Shown here in pieces: positions 28,701-36,804 of a stretch of 64,000 nt of DNA (positions are counted from its first letter, which is position 1; each line of letters opens with the position of its first letter). The notes under the pieces were generated by a model. That model worked only from the letters and a program-made list of their open reading frames with translations. It searched no databases and was not told the origin of the DNA. This DNA comes from Bedellia somnulentella (taxonomy: Eukaryota; Arthropoda; Insecta; Lepidoptera; Bedelliidae), in contig OY755187.1 of assembly GCA_963576735.1 (NCBI GenBank), forward strand, positions 3,472,001 through 3,536,000, written 5' to 3'. Made by a program: the position numbers and the translations under genes.

Positions 28701-31528
28701 AAAACGGCGATAGGCGTGCCCCCTACCACGTGAGTACACTGTCCAAGCAAAACGTGGGTATTCTGAACACCAGGTCATAATGTCACGTGATGTTCAGAAG
28801 TATTAGTACCTCTGCTAACACCCTTCGGGGATACACGATGTAAACATTTGAGTTTGAGTTTTGTTATAGTAACAGAGGCTACCGGTGGACTCGAACAAAG
28901 AGCGCGATTTAAAACTTATTTTTTATTGGTTTTTAGTTATATTTTATTGAAACAGATATTTCTAAAATGTCCCAACTACCTTTTTGTGTGATAAAAAGCT
29001 TAAGGCAACCTGATTTAACTTAATCGCATGTATTTTACCAAGTGTTTTGTTAATTGTTTGTGCCATTTCAGTAATTTGTGTGTGTTATGATACCGTTTGC
29101 TATTCTGTGCTAGTAAAGGTACTGAATGTAACGCTTTGGTGTTGTTATACTGAATTATCTTAGTCCCATGATCTTAACAGTTTACACTGAGTGCTGCTCG
29201 GTATCTATGAAGGAAAAGATTGTGGAGCTCAGGAATTGCTAATCTTCTTATATCTTCTATCCCTTTGTGACATTAATTTCTGTTAATCTCACAAGTTTAA
29301 CCCTTAATAAGGCTCTGGTCATACATTAGACACCATATTTTCAAACTTACCTACCTTAAAATAGAAGTAAAATACAATGAATTGATCATACCTCTGCCTT
29401 TTAAAAGGTTAAGCACAAGGTGATAAAACATTTTAATGAAATAAAGAAATAAGTTTTACTTGCATGCCAATCGCCATTTTGTTTGACACTGCAGTCGTAT
29501 AAAATGGCGATTGGCATCAAGTGAATAAGCTGCGTAGTATAAATATGGACTGTTTTATTGATTGAAAGCAACACATGTTTTTGTTGTTATATTTTTGCTA
29601 GTTTGCCATTTAGAGTTGGAAGAGAAATCTGCGATATTTTCGTCGTAAAATCCTGTTTCTCAAAAATACGATATTTTGGTCGTCTAAGCGAGTAGACCCC
29701 CCGTTTGTCTACATTTTAAACTTATTGCTTAATTGTTATAAAGATGTAGAAACGAGTAAGCATTTGTTTTACTGCTAAGTCTTTTTTCAGAGTTAGTTTT
29801 GTTAAAATGTTTGAGTTGTGTTTTGATTGCTTTTCCAAAACTGACTGCTCAATGTATTTGTAGCCATGTTTTGTGTGTTTGTTTTTATATATATTATATT
29901 ATGTTTACATGAAGTATTACTAAATTAAGTACTTTTTACATTGGAAGTAAATTCTGGGTTTATTAAATATAAATAAAATTTGTTACTAAAATTTGATTTT
30001 GATGAAAATTAATAAGCGAATCGAGTTTTTATTGAAACTAACATAGGTCTGTGTTTAATTATAATCATGTATGCTTGAAAATAACACCGCATTAACACAA
30101 TTGTCTTTTCCATCGCACATTGCATTTTGTATGAAATAAAGAAATACAATTTTGTTTGCATGTTTGTTTGTCTTGTCGCATGTTTCAGTGTATAACGCAT
30201 GAAATTATCATAACGCATGTTAAGGTAAGATTTTATTTATCTTTATAATGTATATGTTTATTTTAGCTATGTAGTTTTGTCTGAATGAAACATTAACTAG
30301 AATTATAGAGAACTCAACTAGATAGAGCGGAAACCAAATGTAGTTGAGAATAAAAATGGCTAAAAAATACCGCTAAAAATTTGGTACGCAAAGTTTTTTT
30401 TTGGTATTTATTAAATATTTTTATTCGATAGTAAACATGAAAATAAAGAACTAATTTGAATATTTATCATTTAAAAATGAGTAATTGTAAAGTTATGACT
30501 TTTTAAAGATTGTTCAACTTTTGTACTTAATGACGTCATCGATTGACAAAATCACGTAGCGACAGGCAAATAAAGCGAAATGTTTAATAAAAATGTTGCT
30601 GATTGCAAAACATTTCACAAATTTGTAATTTCAAATAAAATTATTACAATATTATCCTATACGAACCTATGATTTACAATATTTTATTAATAAACTGCAA
30701 AAACTAATGTCTTTGAAATAACATTGAAGGTCAAATGCTGTTACAGTTTTTTGATAAAATAACAGTCATTTTTGCTTTATTTGATTTAATTTCAAGAAAA
30801 TATTGTTTAAATACATAATATTTCGAAATGGTTTCGTAATCAGCATAACTTTTGTAAAACGTTGCATACCGAATAGTCAAAATAAGTGATCCCGTAACCC
30901 TGATTGGTTGATTCAATGTTCATACATTTGCTTCACTTAGGTCGTCGGAAATGCACTGAATCATGTACGGATATTGGCATTCTTCGTTTCTTCTCTATTT
31001 AGTTATGAGTTCTCTATGTCTTGTATCTACTCTTGGGTGTTAAACCAGACAATTTGGGGTTTCGGGGCTTCTTGTGAGATTATTGGGCAATGTGGCTGGA
31101 AAACTATTACTTTCTTGTTATACAGTATTTTTCGTGCTCAACTTATAAAGAGGATTAGAGCTTTCTAATTGAATATTTCAGCAGGGCAAGCACGAGTCGT
31201 GTTTAAACTAGTTACCGCGTGGGATAAAGCAGCCATCTCTTACGCACTTACTTAATATCGTATACTGCCATCTCATTCTAACCGTTATCGTGTCGATGAA
31301 ATAGCGCTTGTGCTTGCTATACTGGTTATCTTCAGAATAGGGAAGTAGATATTAGGTCTATATAAGTATAGATATTTTATGGGGGTATATTAAACATAAT
31401 ATCAATAACAAATACTTTTTCAGAAATCACCATCACGGACCCCAGAGTTAGAAGAATTGGACAGCAAATTCAAAACGAAAATGGAAGATCTCTTATTTGT
31501 TGAAGACGACGAAGAAGACCTTAAGTAA
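13587..31528 (+). CDS. PP2C-family Ser/Thr phosphatase, seven coding exons
   Basis: Metal-dependent Ser/Thr protein phosphatase of the PPM/PP2C family, closest in my reading to the PPM1A/B and C. elegans T23F11.1 group. Coding exons are 13587-13773, 14385-14482, 18228-18380, 19286-19466, 22194-22285, 25327-25500 and 31424-31528. Joined, they give 329 residues with every phase matching and all introns GT-AG. The N-terminus MGQTLSEPI is the group's signature, with a myristoylation-type Gly2. Metal ligands are visible: Asp38 in WRVSMDDSH, Asp59-Gly60 in DGHGG, Asp228 in CDGIW and Asp277 in CDNM. GDSRA lies at 135-139. Two positions differ from the usual family: MED is MDD, and DGIWD is DGIWE. 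The acidic tail (VEDDEEDLK) comes from the last exon, the least certain part. Introns hold several partial exon copies. A 5' noncoding exon is expected upstream. Confidence 0.93.
13758..13926 (+). repeat. 84-bp tandem duplication across the exon 1 donor
   Basis: Two identical adjacent 84-bp units (13758-13841 and 13842-13925, one further base shared). Each starts with the last exon 1 codons (tacgatggtcatggag) followed by the splice donor gtatgg. Use of the second donor at 13857/13858 would add 28 codons, including an in-frame TGA (encoded MANIY then stop). Confidence 0.95.
14385..14482 (+). CDS. PP2C coding exon 2
   Basis: Acceptor taattttcttccag. Encodes Gly63 (split codon) to Gln95 (ANIAEYAGKHLHKYITYRPE and on). 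Ends in phase 0 at cag|gtaatt. AEYAGKHLHKY is conserved in this PP2C group. Confidence 0.92.
14517..14762 (-). repeat. SINE-A copy
   Basis: Full-length SINE-A on the - strand, 35 bp after the exon 2 donor, with tail acatacatacatatactctc and head ccgacactacacagc. Confidence 0.8.
14858..15944 (+). mobile_element. Non-autonomous Helitron
   Basis: It starts tctatacttgtaataaatct after an A and ends acccatgcgaagctgggcc...ctagt, the 5'-TC and CTAGT-3' ends usual for lepidopteran Helitrons. Internal features include gtctgtctgtttgtcggttt. No helicase is left. A 250-bp palindrome (15587-15838) lies inside. Confidence 0.7.
15587..15838. repeat. Long palindrome within the Helitron
   Basis: Arms at 15587-15695 and 15720-15838 are inverted copies (arms meet at gatgccga / tcggcatc) with few differences and a GC-rich 24-nt loop. 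The right arm has about 10 extra bases. Transcribed, it would fold into a stem of over 100 bp. Confidence 0.85.
16497..16618 (+). repeat. Internally deleted SINE-B
   Basis: Part of the head (cgcccgaaggcgaagggatg) is joined to the SINE-B 3' end (agaagtattagtacctctgc, ccccgtcggggatatacggc). The body is missing. Confidence 0.6.
16771..16965 (+). repeat. RTE-1 LINE 3' fragment
   Basis: It encodes the last part of the RTE-1 protein (HMDQIECALEKAGVRS-like, then [20 protein letters not shown]) and ends aatgggaaataatggcgtca. 5'-truncated, with the (TATG)n tail worn. Confidence 0.75.
17405..18041 (-). repeat. Compound of three SINE-A pieces (inverted partner of 11.9 kb)
   Basis: SINE-A (17405-17656), a linker and variant head (17657-17815, with ggcctatacatgaaacaaag and gcgaagaattaggagtgcta), then SINE-A (17816-18041). 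This is the 11894-12354 block in the opposite orientation. The pair flanks PP2C exons 1 and 2. Confidence 0.75.
18140..18205 (-). repeat. RTE-1 3' end fragment
   Basis: cacatactcacgccattagt followed by a diverged ggtcatccacggactatagatcacc. A short relic of the RTE-1 tail next to exon 3. Confidence 0.5.
18228..18380 (+). CDS. PP2C coding exon 3
   Basis: Acceptor caattatttccag, phase 0 at both ends. Residues 96-146 (GFLDLDQAMLEEDMLQEKVA and on), including AGSTAVCVLIKNNTLYCANV and GDSRAIA. Donor atg|gtaagt. Its last 90 bp are copied at 18456-18545. Confidence 0.93.
18456..18545 (+). pseudogene. Partial copy of PP2C exon 3
   Basis: It aligns without gaps to the last 90 bp of exon 3 (18291-18380) and keeps a donor (atg|gtatgt) but has no in-phase acceptor. 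The frame is open, but the conserved NVGDSRA becomes IVKDSRA. The missing 5' part argues that it is not used. Confidence 0.85.
18547..19192. mobile_element. Unclassified insertion with TGGCCATATCG motifs
   Basis: It carries several ggccatatcg-like motifs in both orientations (near 18560, 18650, 18697, 18731, 18758) and short palindromes (catttcatgaaatg). A 91-codon open frame (18812-19087) has no family I recognise. The motif pattern resembles subterminal repeats of a DNA transposon. No ends or target duplication are clear. Confidence 0.35.
19193..19232 (+). mobile_element. Helitron 3' end fragment
   Basis: ttatttaaaaacacaaatta, gcggacgaagttgcggggaa, then CTAGT. It matches the 3' end of the Helitron at 47.5 kb. 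Confidence 0.65.
19286..19466 (+). CDS. PP2C coding exon 4
   Basis: Acceptor caactttacag. Residues 147-206 (VEVLSYDHKPNNEEELRRIT and on; AGGGWVHLNRVNGNLALSRA; GDYVFKR) plus one base, donor actg|gtaaat. VNGNLALSRALGD is a hallmark PP2C motif. A frame-compatible partial copy lies 290 bp downstream. Confidence 0.93.
19755..19917 (+). pseudogene. Partial copy of PP2C exon 4, open frame, possible alternative exon
   Basis: The copy is very close to exon 4 over its last 130 bp and more worn at its start. An AG at 19753-19754 (tagtcacaacag) and the donor accg|gtaaat would give a 163-nt exon. It starts in phase 0 and ends with one extra base, exactly as exon 4 does. It would lose six residues (VEVLSY), change AGGGW to AGDGW and EQI to ERI, and keep LSRALGD. 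The acceptor has a poor pyrimidine tract. It could be a mutually exclusive exon or just a relic. Confidence 0.6.
20698..20815 (-). repeat. SINE-A fragment
   Basis: The tail half of SINE-A (tttaaatcccaaaaaagggt, agccatagcttcagag, gggtcttcaactgcatcgcc), diverged. Confidence 0.6.
20860..20901 (+). mobile_element. Helitron 3' end fragment
   Basis: gcggacgtagtcacggacaa followed by CTAGT at 20897-20901, the Helitron terminal hairpin and end. Confidence 0.5.
21383..21739 (+). repeat. SINE-A with a 98-bp insert
   Basis: SINE-A from gtgtaatgtcggcttagaac to gaggaatatgtatgtatgta. Between gctctggctaccgctttt and taggga it is broken by 98 bp of foreign sequence flanked by an 8-bp duplication. Confidence 0.75.
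21593..21690. mobile_element. 98-bp insertion with 8-bp target duplication
   Basis: CCGCTTTT is repeated at 21585-21592 and 21691-21698. The insert (gcgacgaattgtgcggcggg, gaccacgaccactctgtcaa) has no evident terminal inverted repeats and no known family to my eye. Confidence 0.6.
21862..22124. repeat. Inverted pair of tRNA-like sequences
   Basis: The outer ends atcaattaagcaaataaaaa and tttttatttgcttaattgat are inverted copies. The left arm holds a tRNA-like sequence on the - strand (A box tagctcagttggcagagcg, B box gggttcgagttcc on that strand). The right arm repeats it on the + strand (ccatagctcagttagcagag) with about 55 bp deleted. It is probably a tRNA-derived SINE or tRNA pseudogene turned into a foldback. 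A functional tRNA is doubtful because the T-arm does not fold well. Confidence 0.65.
22194..22285 (+). CDS. PP2C coding exon 5
   Basis: Acceptor ttgtaaattccag. It starts with two bases of Ala207 and encodes YPDVQVKQITSDWEFIVIAC then DGIWEVLTNE. Asp228 of CDG is a metal ligand. Donor gag|gtgatg, phase 0. Confidence 0.93.
22794..23288. mobile_element. MITE-3 (TIR CGGTATGCAAAGTTTT)
   Basis: A 494-bp AT-rich element with ends ttcggtatgcaaagtttt and aaaactttgcataccgaa. Two more copies lie at 30382-30873 (opposite orientation) and 52641-53505. All share tgacgtcat and the cattgaaggtcaaa segment or its complement. No coding sequence. Confidence 0.85.
23692..23793 (+). pseudogene. Dead copy of PP2C exon 6
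   Basis: It resembles exon 6 from its acceptor (taccag) through gtgccaccggtggg but has lost one G at the acceptor boundary and reads ccaaatatga, giving an early stop. The flanking intron sequence (tctttatgtgtctttgaatt) is also repeated here, so intron and exon were duplicated together. Confidence 0.85.
23838..25091. mobile_element. Harbinger-like DNA element (MITE-4) with nested SINE-B
   Basis: Terminal inverted repeats gggccagtttcacacctcac (left) and gtcagtggtgaaactggccc (right), flanked by TTA on both sides. The 3-bp duplication and GGGCCAGTTTCAC ends are typical of PIF/Harbinger-type elements. No transposase is present. A SINE-B is inserted at 24241-24611. Confidence 0.75.
24241..24611 (-). 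repeat. SINE-B copy, full length, with 10-bp TSD
   Basis: A complete SINE-B. The tail cataaacataaaaacataaa, cgttcacgccgcatatcccc and the head tgggctatcacggctgct are seen. It is flanked by TCCATAGTAA at 24231-24240 and 24612-24621. It is nested in MITE-4. Confidence 0.92.
25327..25500 (+). CDS. PP2C coding exon 6
   Basis: Acceptor ttcttgttgccag. Residues 238-295 (EVISFCRIRLLSGWQPAAVC, EALMQHCLAPNCATGGLG, CDNMTVLLICIAPFPHQDLA). Asp277 is the last metal ligand. The donor gcg|gtatga overlaps a stop: without splicing the protein would end two residues later (AV, stop). This is the only complete copy of three. Confidence 0.9.
25553..25822 (+). repeat. Duplicated intron block with SINE-B pieces
   Basis: A SINE-B middle fragment (ataagcctgccccatatcaa to tgacaatgtcacgtgatct) follows exon 6. 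From 25669 the exon 6 end (tatagcgcccttcccacatc), its intron start and the SINE piece are repeated once more, shortened. This shows that the tandem copying took place after the SINE arrived. Confidence 0.75.
25862..26035 (+). pseudogene. Third, 5'-truncated copy of PP2C exon 6 with another C-terminus
   Basis: From gcagtgtgtgaagcgttaat it encodes the exon 6 protein from AVCEALMQHC to PHQDLA almost unchanged. Here gtatgg replaces gtatga, so the frame runs on as VWISDYTSSSLRYP before a stop. It lacks the EVISFCR start and has no clear in-phase acceptor. It may be a relic, or the source of an alternative terminal exon. Confidence 0.65.
26036..26215 (+). repeat. SINE-B fragment
   Basis: A diverged head (gactagaacacctgcccatc, ggttcgaattccggggtcag) and half the body (gttgttaacggtgaggg to ttgtacttagtcata). 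The 3' end is missing. Confidence 0.7.
26216..27789. other. PP2C intron 6, unassigned sequence
   Basis: AT-rich intron. A diverged direct repeat of about 60 bp is seen (tgaatggttttaattaaaat at 26901 and 27113). A (CT)n run lies at 27320-27343. No exon or recognised element is seen. Confidence 0.5.
27790..27978 (-). repeat. SINE-A, tail-truncated
   Basis: From gaattaaaaattcctcagcc to gccgacactacacag. The (CATA)n tail part is missing. Confidence 0.75.
28499..28860 (+). repeat. SINE-B copy
   Basis: Head gtcgtgatagtttagtgggt and gggttcaagtcccgggtcag, the complete body, and the end acccttcggggatacacgat. Confidence 0.85.
28861..30302. other. PP2C intron 6, unassigned sequence with one hairpin
   Basis: AT-rich. 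A compact hairpin lies at 29458-29523 (arms of 23 nt, 20-nt loop). No exon is recognised here. Confidence 0.5.
30303..31018. mobile_element. MITE-2 copy with nested MITE-3
   Basis: Ends tagagaactcaactagataga and ctctatttagttatgagttc (to ctatg) match MITE-2. The interior is interrupted by MITE-3 at 30382-30873. The right part keeps the intact gattggttgattcaatgttc, the site where MITE-1 entered the 12.5 kb copy. Confidence 0.7.
30382..30873. mobile_element. MITE-3 copy
   Basis: From ggtacgcaaagtttttt to gttgcataccg. Opposite in orientation to the 22.8 kb copy, with the same internal order (aatgacgtcatcgattgac, cattgaaggtcaaatgctgt). Confidence 0.85.
31025..31120 (+). repeat. Old SINE-A fragment
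   Basis: Weak SINE-A resemblance: ggggtttcggggcttcttgt, gggcaatgtggctggaaaac. Much decayed. Confidence 0.35.
31189..31320. mobile_element. MITE-5 copy
   Basis: The core tttaaactagttaccgcgtg to attctaaccgttatcgtgtc recurs at 38435-38570. The ends gcaagcacgagtcg and gcgcttgtgcttgc are inverted. Probably a small DNA element just before the last PP2C exon. Confidence 0.6.
31424..31528 (+). CDS. PP2C last coding exon (acidic C-terminus)
   Basis: Acceptor aaatactttttcag, phase 0, which fits the exon 6 donor. It encodes 34 residues (KSPSRTPELEELDSKFKTKM then EDLLFVEDDEEDLK) and a TAA stop. Its assignment rests on phase, strand, position and the acidic tail. No other gene model nearby needs it. It is the least certain exon of the set. 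Confidence 0.7.
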   Translation, partial: KSPSRTPELEELDSKFKTKMEDLLFVEDDEEDLK

Positions 31529-32755
31529 TTTTCATTTCTTCCATTTACATAAAAATCGGTGGTCAATTATAAAGATGTGATTAGATTAGGAAAATATACT
31601 GTAATCAAAAACCTTATAAAAGAAAAAGCTATTTTCTACATTGATACATTAATTTTTAAATGTAAGGTAGATCGTGAAATTAGTTTTTGATTCAGGATAG
31701 CTGCCATACAAAACCTAGGTTTTTTTTAAAAGATCGAAAACTGTTATAATTTAATTTTTCTTTGGTGTTTTTTTATGTTGTCTTATGACATTATCTCAAA
31801 AAGTATGTTAATTTCACGTAACATAATCCCATAACCCTAATGATAAATATATTATAAAAAATATAGTAAAAAATGTGTGTAAATAATATAGCAAACGGAT
31901 TTGTAATAAATGTTTAGGAATTAATGAATATTAATGGAATTAATGAAAGGTTATGTGTTTCCAAGTACGTTCATAATATTATAACTTTGAGACGTAAGTC
32001 AATATTTATCGAATGATATGATGTGGTTTGTTCCCAGAACATTATGCTAAATAATCTATAGTAAAAAAAACTACATTTAAGACTAGTGAACAAAAAAATA
32101 TAAGAGAAGCAGAAGATATACGAATACCACCTTTAGTTAATTAATAATAATGTATTAAGAGTTTGTAACAGTCACATATATCATAATATAATAGCCATAG
32201 CTTTAACCATATTTAATCATTGTGACTTAGAGTCCACTAGAGAGTGCGAATTTAATGTGTTTTTTAAAAAACAAAGAATCGCTTAGCTGCTTTATTAAGA
32301 TGCTAAGCGAGGCGAGTTAAATGACCTCGCTCATTTTGGGTGGATTCTCAGCCTAAATTTATATAAAAAATATGTTTTAGTAAGTTTAAGTTTGTTACGA
32401 TTTTATAGTTTATATGTTTTTATTGATAAATTATTGCAATTTTTATTCTCATTTTTCTAATTTGGTTTTATATACTTTTTAACACAAGTAATATCTTTTG
32501 TGTTGAGTTTCTATAAGGTTTTCGCATTATATAACTAGTATCCAACCATAGATAGGTTAGTGACAAAATATACGTCTATAAATATAATTATGTATTTGAG
32601 TAAGTATACTCAGAGTTATTACAATTATATACTCATAGTTAACTTTTCGCATACAAAAATTAAGATAATAAATTAGATAAAATTAGGCAAAATCGTCCGA
32701 TATATTTGAAAGACGCGTAATATATTTATAATGCAGACACTTTATGTATATTTTG
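31529..32755 (+). other. PP2C 3' UTR and downstream flank
   Basis: AT-rich, with no ORF of note. A candidate polyadenylation signal AATAAA lies at 31905-31910 and another at 32668. The real transcript end is unknown. Confidence 0.45.
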
Positions 32756-33001
32756 CTGTGTAGTGTCGGCTTAGAATAGCACTACCCATTTCTTCCGGTG
32801 GGTGTACGTAAGAGGCGACTAACGGTATTGGGGCTTAAGGGATTTTTGGGCGATGCGGTTGGAGACCCATCACCAACAACCTTTATTTTACCATCTTTTC
32901 CCCACTCAACTTTCCAAACGTGGGTAAGGAATTTCGAATGCCTTAGCTCTGGCTACCCCTTCTAAGGATTTATAGCCGTGAGTATATGTATGTATGTATG
33001 T
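32756..33001 (+). repeat. SINE-A copy
   Basis: A near-consensus SINE-A from ctgtgtagtgtcggcttaga to gtgagtatatgtatgtatgt. Confidence 0.85.
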
Positions 33002-33241
33002 ACACTTTATGATGAAATCACGTCTTAAAAATCAATGAACTCCTGCCGCATGCACAATATTTGAATTTACGCAAACGAGAAAAAAAAATTTAAAATAGCT
33101 TTACTAAAACAGCAATTTTCCAGTAGTTCCGTCAAAATCAGTACATTCATTAAAGAGATTAGCCGGAACAAACTGACAAACAGGTAATGCCTGCGCCGTA
33201 TTACATTTATATGCTTGTTGTGATAATCGGTTATTTTAATA

Positions 33242-33413
33242 CATAGAGCACTTAACTAAATAGAGAAGAATCAAATGATGGCAATGTCTGAAATGATTCA
33301 GTGTATAATTGCCTTAAACAAAGCTTAAATCAACCAATCAGAGCGAATTTGTTTAACAATTTTTTTTACTGGATTACGTTTGGTTTCCGCTCCATTTAGT
33401 TCAGTTCTCTATG
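33242..33413. mobile_element. MITE-2 copy with 8-bp TSD (hAT-like)
   Basis: The shortest MITE-2 (172 bp). Its TIRs are catagagcacttaactaaat at left and the inverse of catagagaactgaactaaat at right. They are flanked by TTTTAATA on both sides (33234-33241 and 33414-33421). The 8-bp duplication and CA..G ends are those of hAT elements. Confidence 0.85.
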
Positions 33414-33423
33414 TTTTAATATT

Positions 33424-33656
33424 AAAGTGCTAATAGACGATCGAACATGTACGGCGCGCACCACGCACTGTGCGGTGCGCTCTAGCCTACAGACGATCGA
33501 ACATGTACGGCGCGCACCATCGCACCGTGCACCGCAAGCGCTTCGAACCAGCCCGTACCAATATTAATAATTATGTGCGGCGAACCACGCTACACACGTT
33601 CGTTTTTGGTACGGCCCGTACCACGAACACTGGTTCGATCGTCTGTTAGCACTTTT
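33424..33656. mobile_element. GC-rich TIR element
   Basis: Inverted ends aaagtgctaatagacgatcg and cgatcgtctgttagcacttt. Inside, acgatcgaacatgtacggcg occurs twice. GC-rich and CpG-rich against an AT-rich background. No coding sequence. A small non-autonomous DNA element of unknown superfamily. Confidence 0.75.
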
Positions 33657-34252
33657 ACAAGCATCACTCCAATTTTATTTCTTTGTATACAAGATGGTAT
33701 AAATTATTGTAATTTGGTAAATTTATAGCAAAAGGGTTGGGTTTCCGTTCTATCTCTCATGTAAGCATTTATTTTCGATGCTTTTAAATATCTCGAAAAG
33801 AGTTAAGCAAAACTACTTTAACCAAATTGGGCACAAAAAGTATATATATCAAAATAAGAATGGTAACTTCTTTGTCGGACAAAAATATTAGTATTATTTA
33901 ACCTTACACGTCCCGCCGGCTCCCAGAGTAGCCAGAAGTAAAAATACCGTCAAATCCCGATGGCTCCCCGTGGAGCCGCCGATGGCCAGCTTACCGTGTT
34001 CGAATTAACCCCTTATTTCTTTTATTTTAAGAGTTAAATTACGTTTTTATTCGCAAATAATTCTATTGTTCCCGGGTTTTGACGGTACTTGTCCTTCGCT
34101 AGTGCTCGGGAAGTCACAGGTTAAGTTGTACTTCCACGCAGTTCTATTCAATAATATTATTTTACCAACATTCCTAATACACTTTGTAGCCATCTTGTCA
34201 TTTGTACTCTGTAAATATTGTTTATCCCTAATGTTAAATAAAAAAACCCTGA

Positions 34253-34559
34253 GGGTTTACTCTTCACATCGAGAATGATAAAAATCATGATTACATCTTC
34301 TAACCCCTATTAAAATTTATTTCTATCTCGCTCGCACAAAACGAATTCCAGATTTTGTCGATATTTGACGAACCCAAAGATACTTCCGTAGTTGTCGTTG
34401 GTTTCATCGACTAGAAAGCACCAAAATTAATATGGTTCTATACATTTCAAAATGTCAAAATCCGAATATTCATTTCGTGCGAGCGAGACAAAAACAAATG
34501 TTAAAATGAATAGAAGAGATACCCATGCTAATTTTCGTTCTCGACGTGAATAGTAGACC
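34253..34559. mobile_element. MITE with TIR GGGTTTACTCTTCACATCGA
   Basis: Left end gggtttactcttcacatcga, right end tcgacgtgaatagtagacc. A related copy lies at 38991-39290, sharing ttctaacccctatta and the gtcgttgg segment. Confidence 0.75.
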
Positions 34560-34852
34560 TTCTGGCTATCAATCGAAGTACCCTTTCCTGAGTGTGTTTT
34601 ATATTTATATTGGACATATAGACCAAGTTTTATTTTGGAAGTACTTTAATTCGATGTTTCTCGCAATAAGTCTGGATTTTTAGTAAGTCTGAGATTTATC
34701 CTATAATAATCTTTATATCTAAATAACTTATCCAATACCATTATAATATATTTCGTTATTGAACTGTGCCAACTTTTGTACAATATTGGTACACAAATAG
34801 TAATCTGTAAGCTTGATATCATGGTTTTAAATGTAAGACATTTTTATTCTAA

Positions 34853-35073
34853 ACTAGTGGTCTGCCCCAGCTTTGCACGGGTGGTAGTGTCATACGATTT
34901 CTCTTACCCCCTATGAAATTTGCCGTGATGTTAAACACCGTTTCTTTGAAGGTTTTATGTATCTGTTGGTCTAAAGATTTTTAAAATATGATTTTAAATT
35001 TTTGCTTCTATTACGTAACTAATTAGAAAAACCAACACACGAACAAATCTTCCCTCTTTATAATAAGTATAGA
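34853..35073 (-). mobile_element. Very short Helitron (221 bp)
   Basis: Read on the - strand it starts tctatacttattataaagag after an A and ends accacccgtgcaaagctggg...cactagt. Both Helitron ends are present with only 221 bp in all. Confidence 0.7.
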
Positions 35074-35365
35074 TGATATTAATTGAACACAAACTCGTCT
35101 GTTCAAATTACACTATAACATATATATTCTAGCCTTAGTTTTTTTGCCATTTTAAATTATTTAACAGTGACTGCTTTTAACAGATTAATTTCATTTTCCT
35201 AACCTCTTCGAACAAGAATATTAATATTGTATTAAAGTAGCTTTTTACAGGCTGAACCTTGGGTTTGAAACACGACAGTAGAAAAAGATAAATTTGATGG
35301 GTGATTGTGGTTAGTAATGGTGGGAGGTGCAGAGTATGATGAATTGAAAAAAGTAATTTTTGTTT

Positions 35366-35590
35366 ACTACCCCATTCTACCCACGGGTTTCGTAAGAGGC
35401 GACAAACCGTATGGCGCTTATTAAGTGGTTTTTAGGCGATGCGGTTGGAGACCTATCACCAACAATACTTTATTTCTTCTATCTCGTCCCTTATCAATTT
35501 CCGAATGTGGCTGAGGAGTTTCTTACTCTGAAGCTCTTGCTACCCCTTCTTGGGATTTATGGCCGTGAGTATATGTTTGTATGTATGTTT
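35366..35590 (+). repeat. SINE-A copy, head-truncated
   Basis: From tactaccccattctacccac to gtgagtatatgtttgtatgt. Same subfamily as the 11.4 kb copy (ccttctatctcgtcc-type centre). Confidence 0.75.
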
Positions 35591-36804
35591 TGTTTGTTAA
35601 CTATTTTCATAATAATATAGTCGTGTGCCTTAAAATTATAAATCTGTCCATATAAAATTTGTCCCTTCGTATTTTTTGTGGTTTAATTTAATTTAATTTA
35701 AGCTTGTGTGTGTGCTTGTGATAAAAATATGTTCTGTGAAAACACTAGTCAAAATATTACCTTGTCGACTTGGAGGTTAAATTTTATTAATGTATAGTTA
35801 AGTGAAAGTAATAATAAAAACTGTAATGTAATATAGTTTAAGAGCACTAAGACACAAAATTGTGCTGACATTAAGTACAATTGATATATATATATAAAGT
35901 TATTATGAGAAATATTTATGGAATATGACGCATAAATTCTGTAATTAGCAAAATAAAATATTCTAGCATTTCATAATAGTCATGTTTATTGAAATATTCA
36001 GTTCACTTAAATTTTAGATTATGATAAACTAACATGCGATTTTATGGTGTATGCCTATAATAAGAAATGCGTTCTGAAGTTTATTTTTACTTCGGTTAGT
36101 ATATTACTGAGAGTGCAATAGTTTAAAAGCGTATAATATTATTTATTCAGTAGAATAAGTTTGTGAACGTTTATGTTGAAACTCTGTTACACGAAAAGTT
36201 ACACTGCAATGCCAAAAATCATTATTTCTAAACCAAATGCAGTTAAATTGTAGATAATTTAATTGGAAAAGAACACGAAGCTCAATGGTGTATACTACTA
36301 GTTTGAAAACGATAATTTGGTTCGTATCTCTTCACACTGGTGGTAACATTGATTTCTGTCGCGTTCGCACCCTAATGGTTAAAACGATGCTTTGGATTTT
36401 AACATTTGTAATTTTTTTATGCGAAGAATACTATTAACTACTACTCTGTAGTAATGGCTTCTTAGATGTCATAAAATATTTTGCAAGGAGGTAAAATAGA
36501 TATTTACGAATGAAAATATTGTTACCGAGACAGGTAGTGTATACCGCTGGAGGCTATTCTATAACACTTTGTTATATCATTGCATTTATTTTGTATTTCT
36601 GCGCATTTTGTCAAGTTAACTAGAATAGCACTTTACCAATGAACAATATTTGGTTAAATTAGAAATAATAAATTTTGATAATATATTGTAAATTTCTGAT
36701 AAAAGCCTATATGAATATAAAATAAGATAAAACTGTACGTGTACCTTTTTTGTTTTGAATATTTACATATTGAAATAAAGATTATTATTTAACGTTTGAC
36801 GGTT
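35591..36804. other. Intergenic, unassigned
   Basis: AT-rich sequence without a recognised gene or repeat. AATAAA near 36774 precedes a LINE end and could belong to a distal transcript end. Confidence 0.4.
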
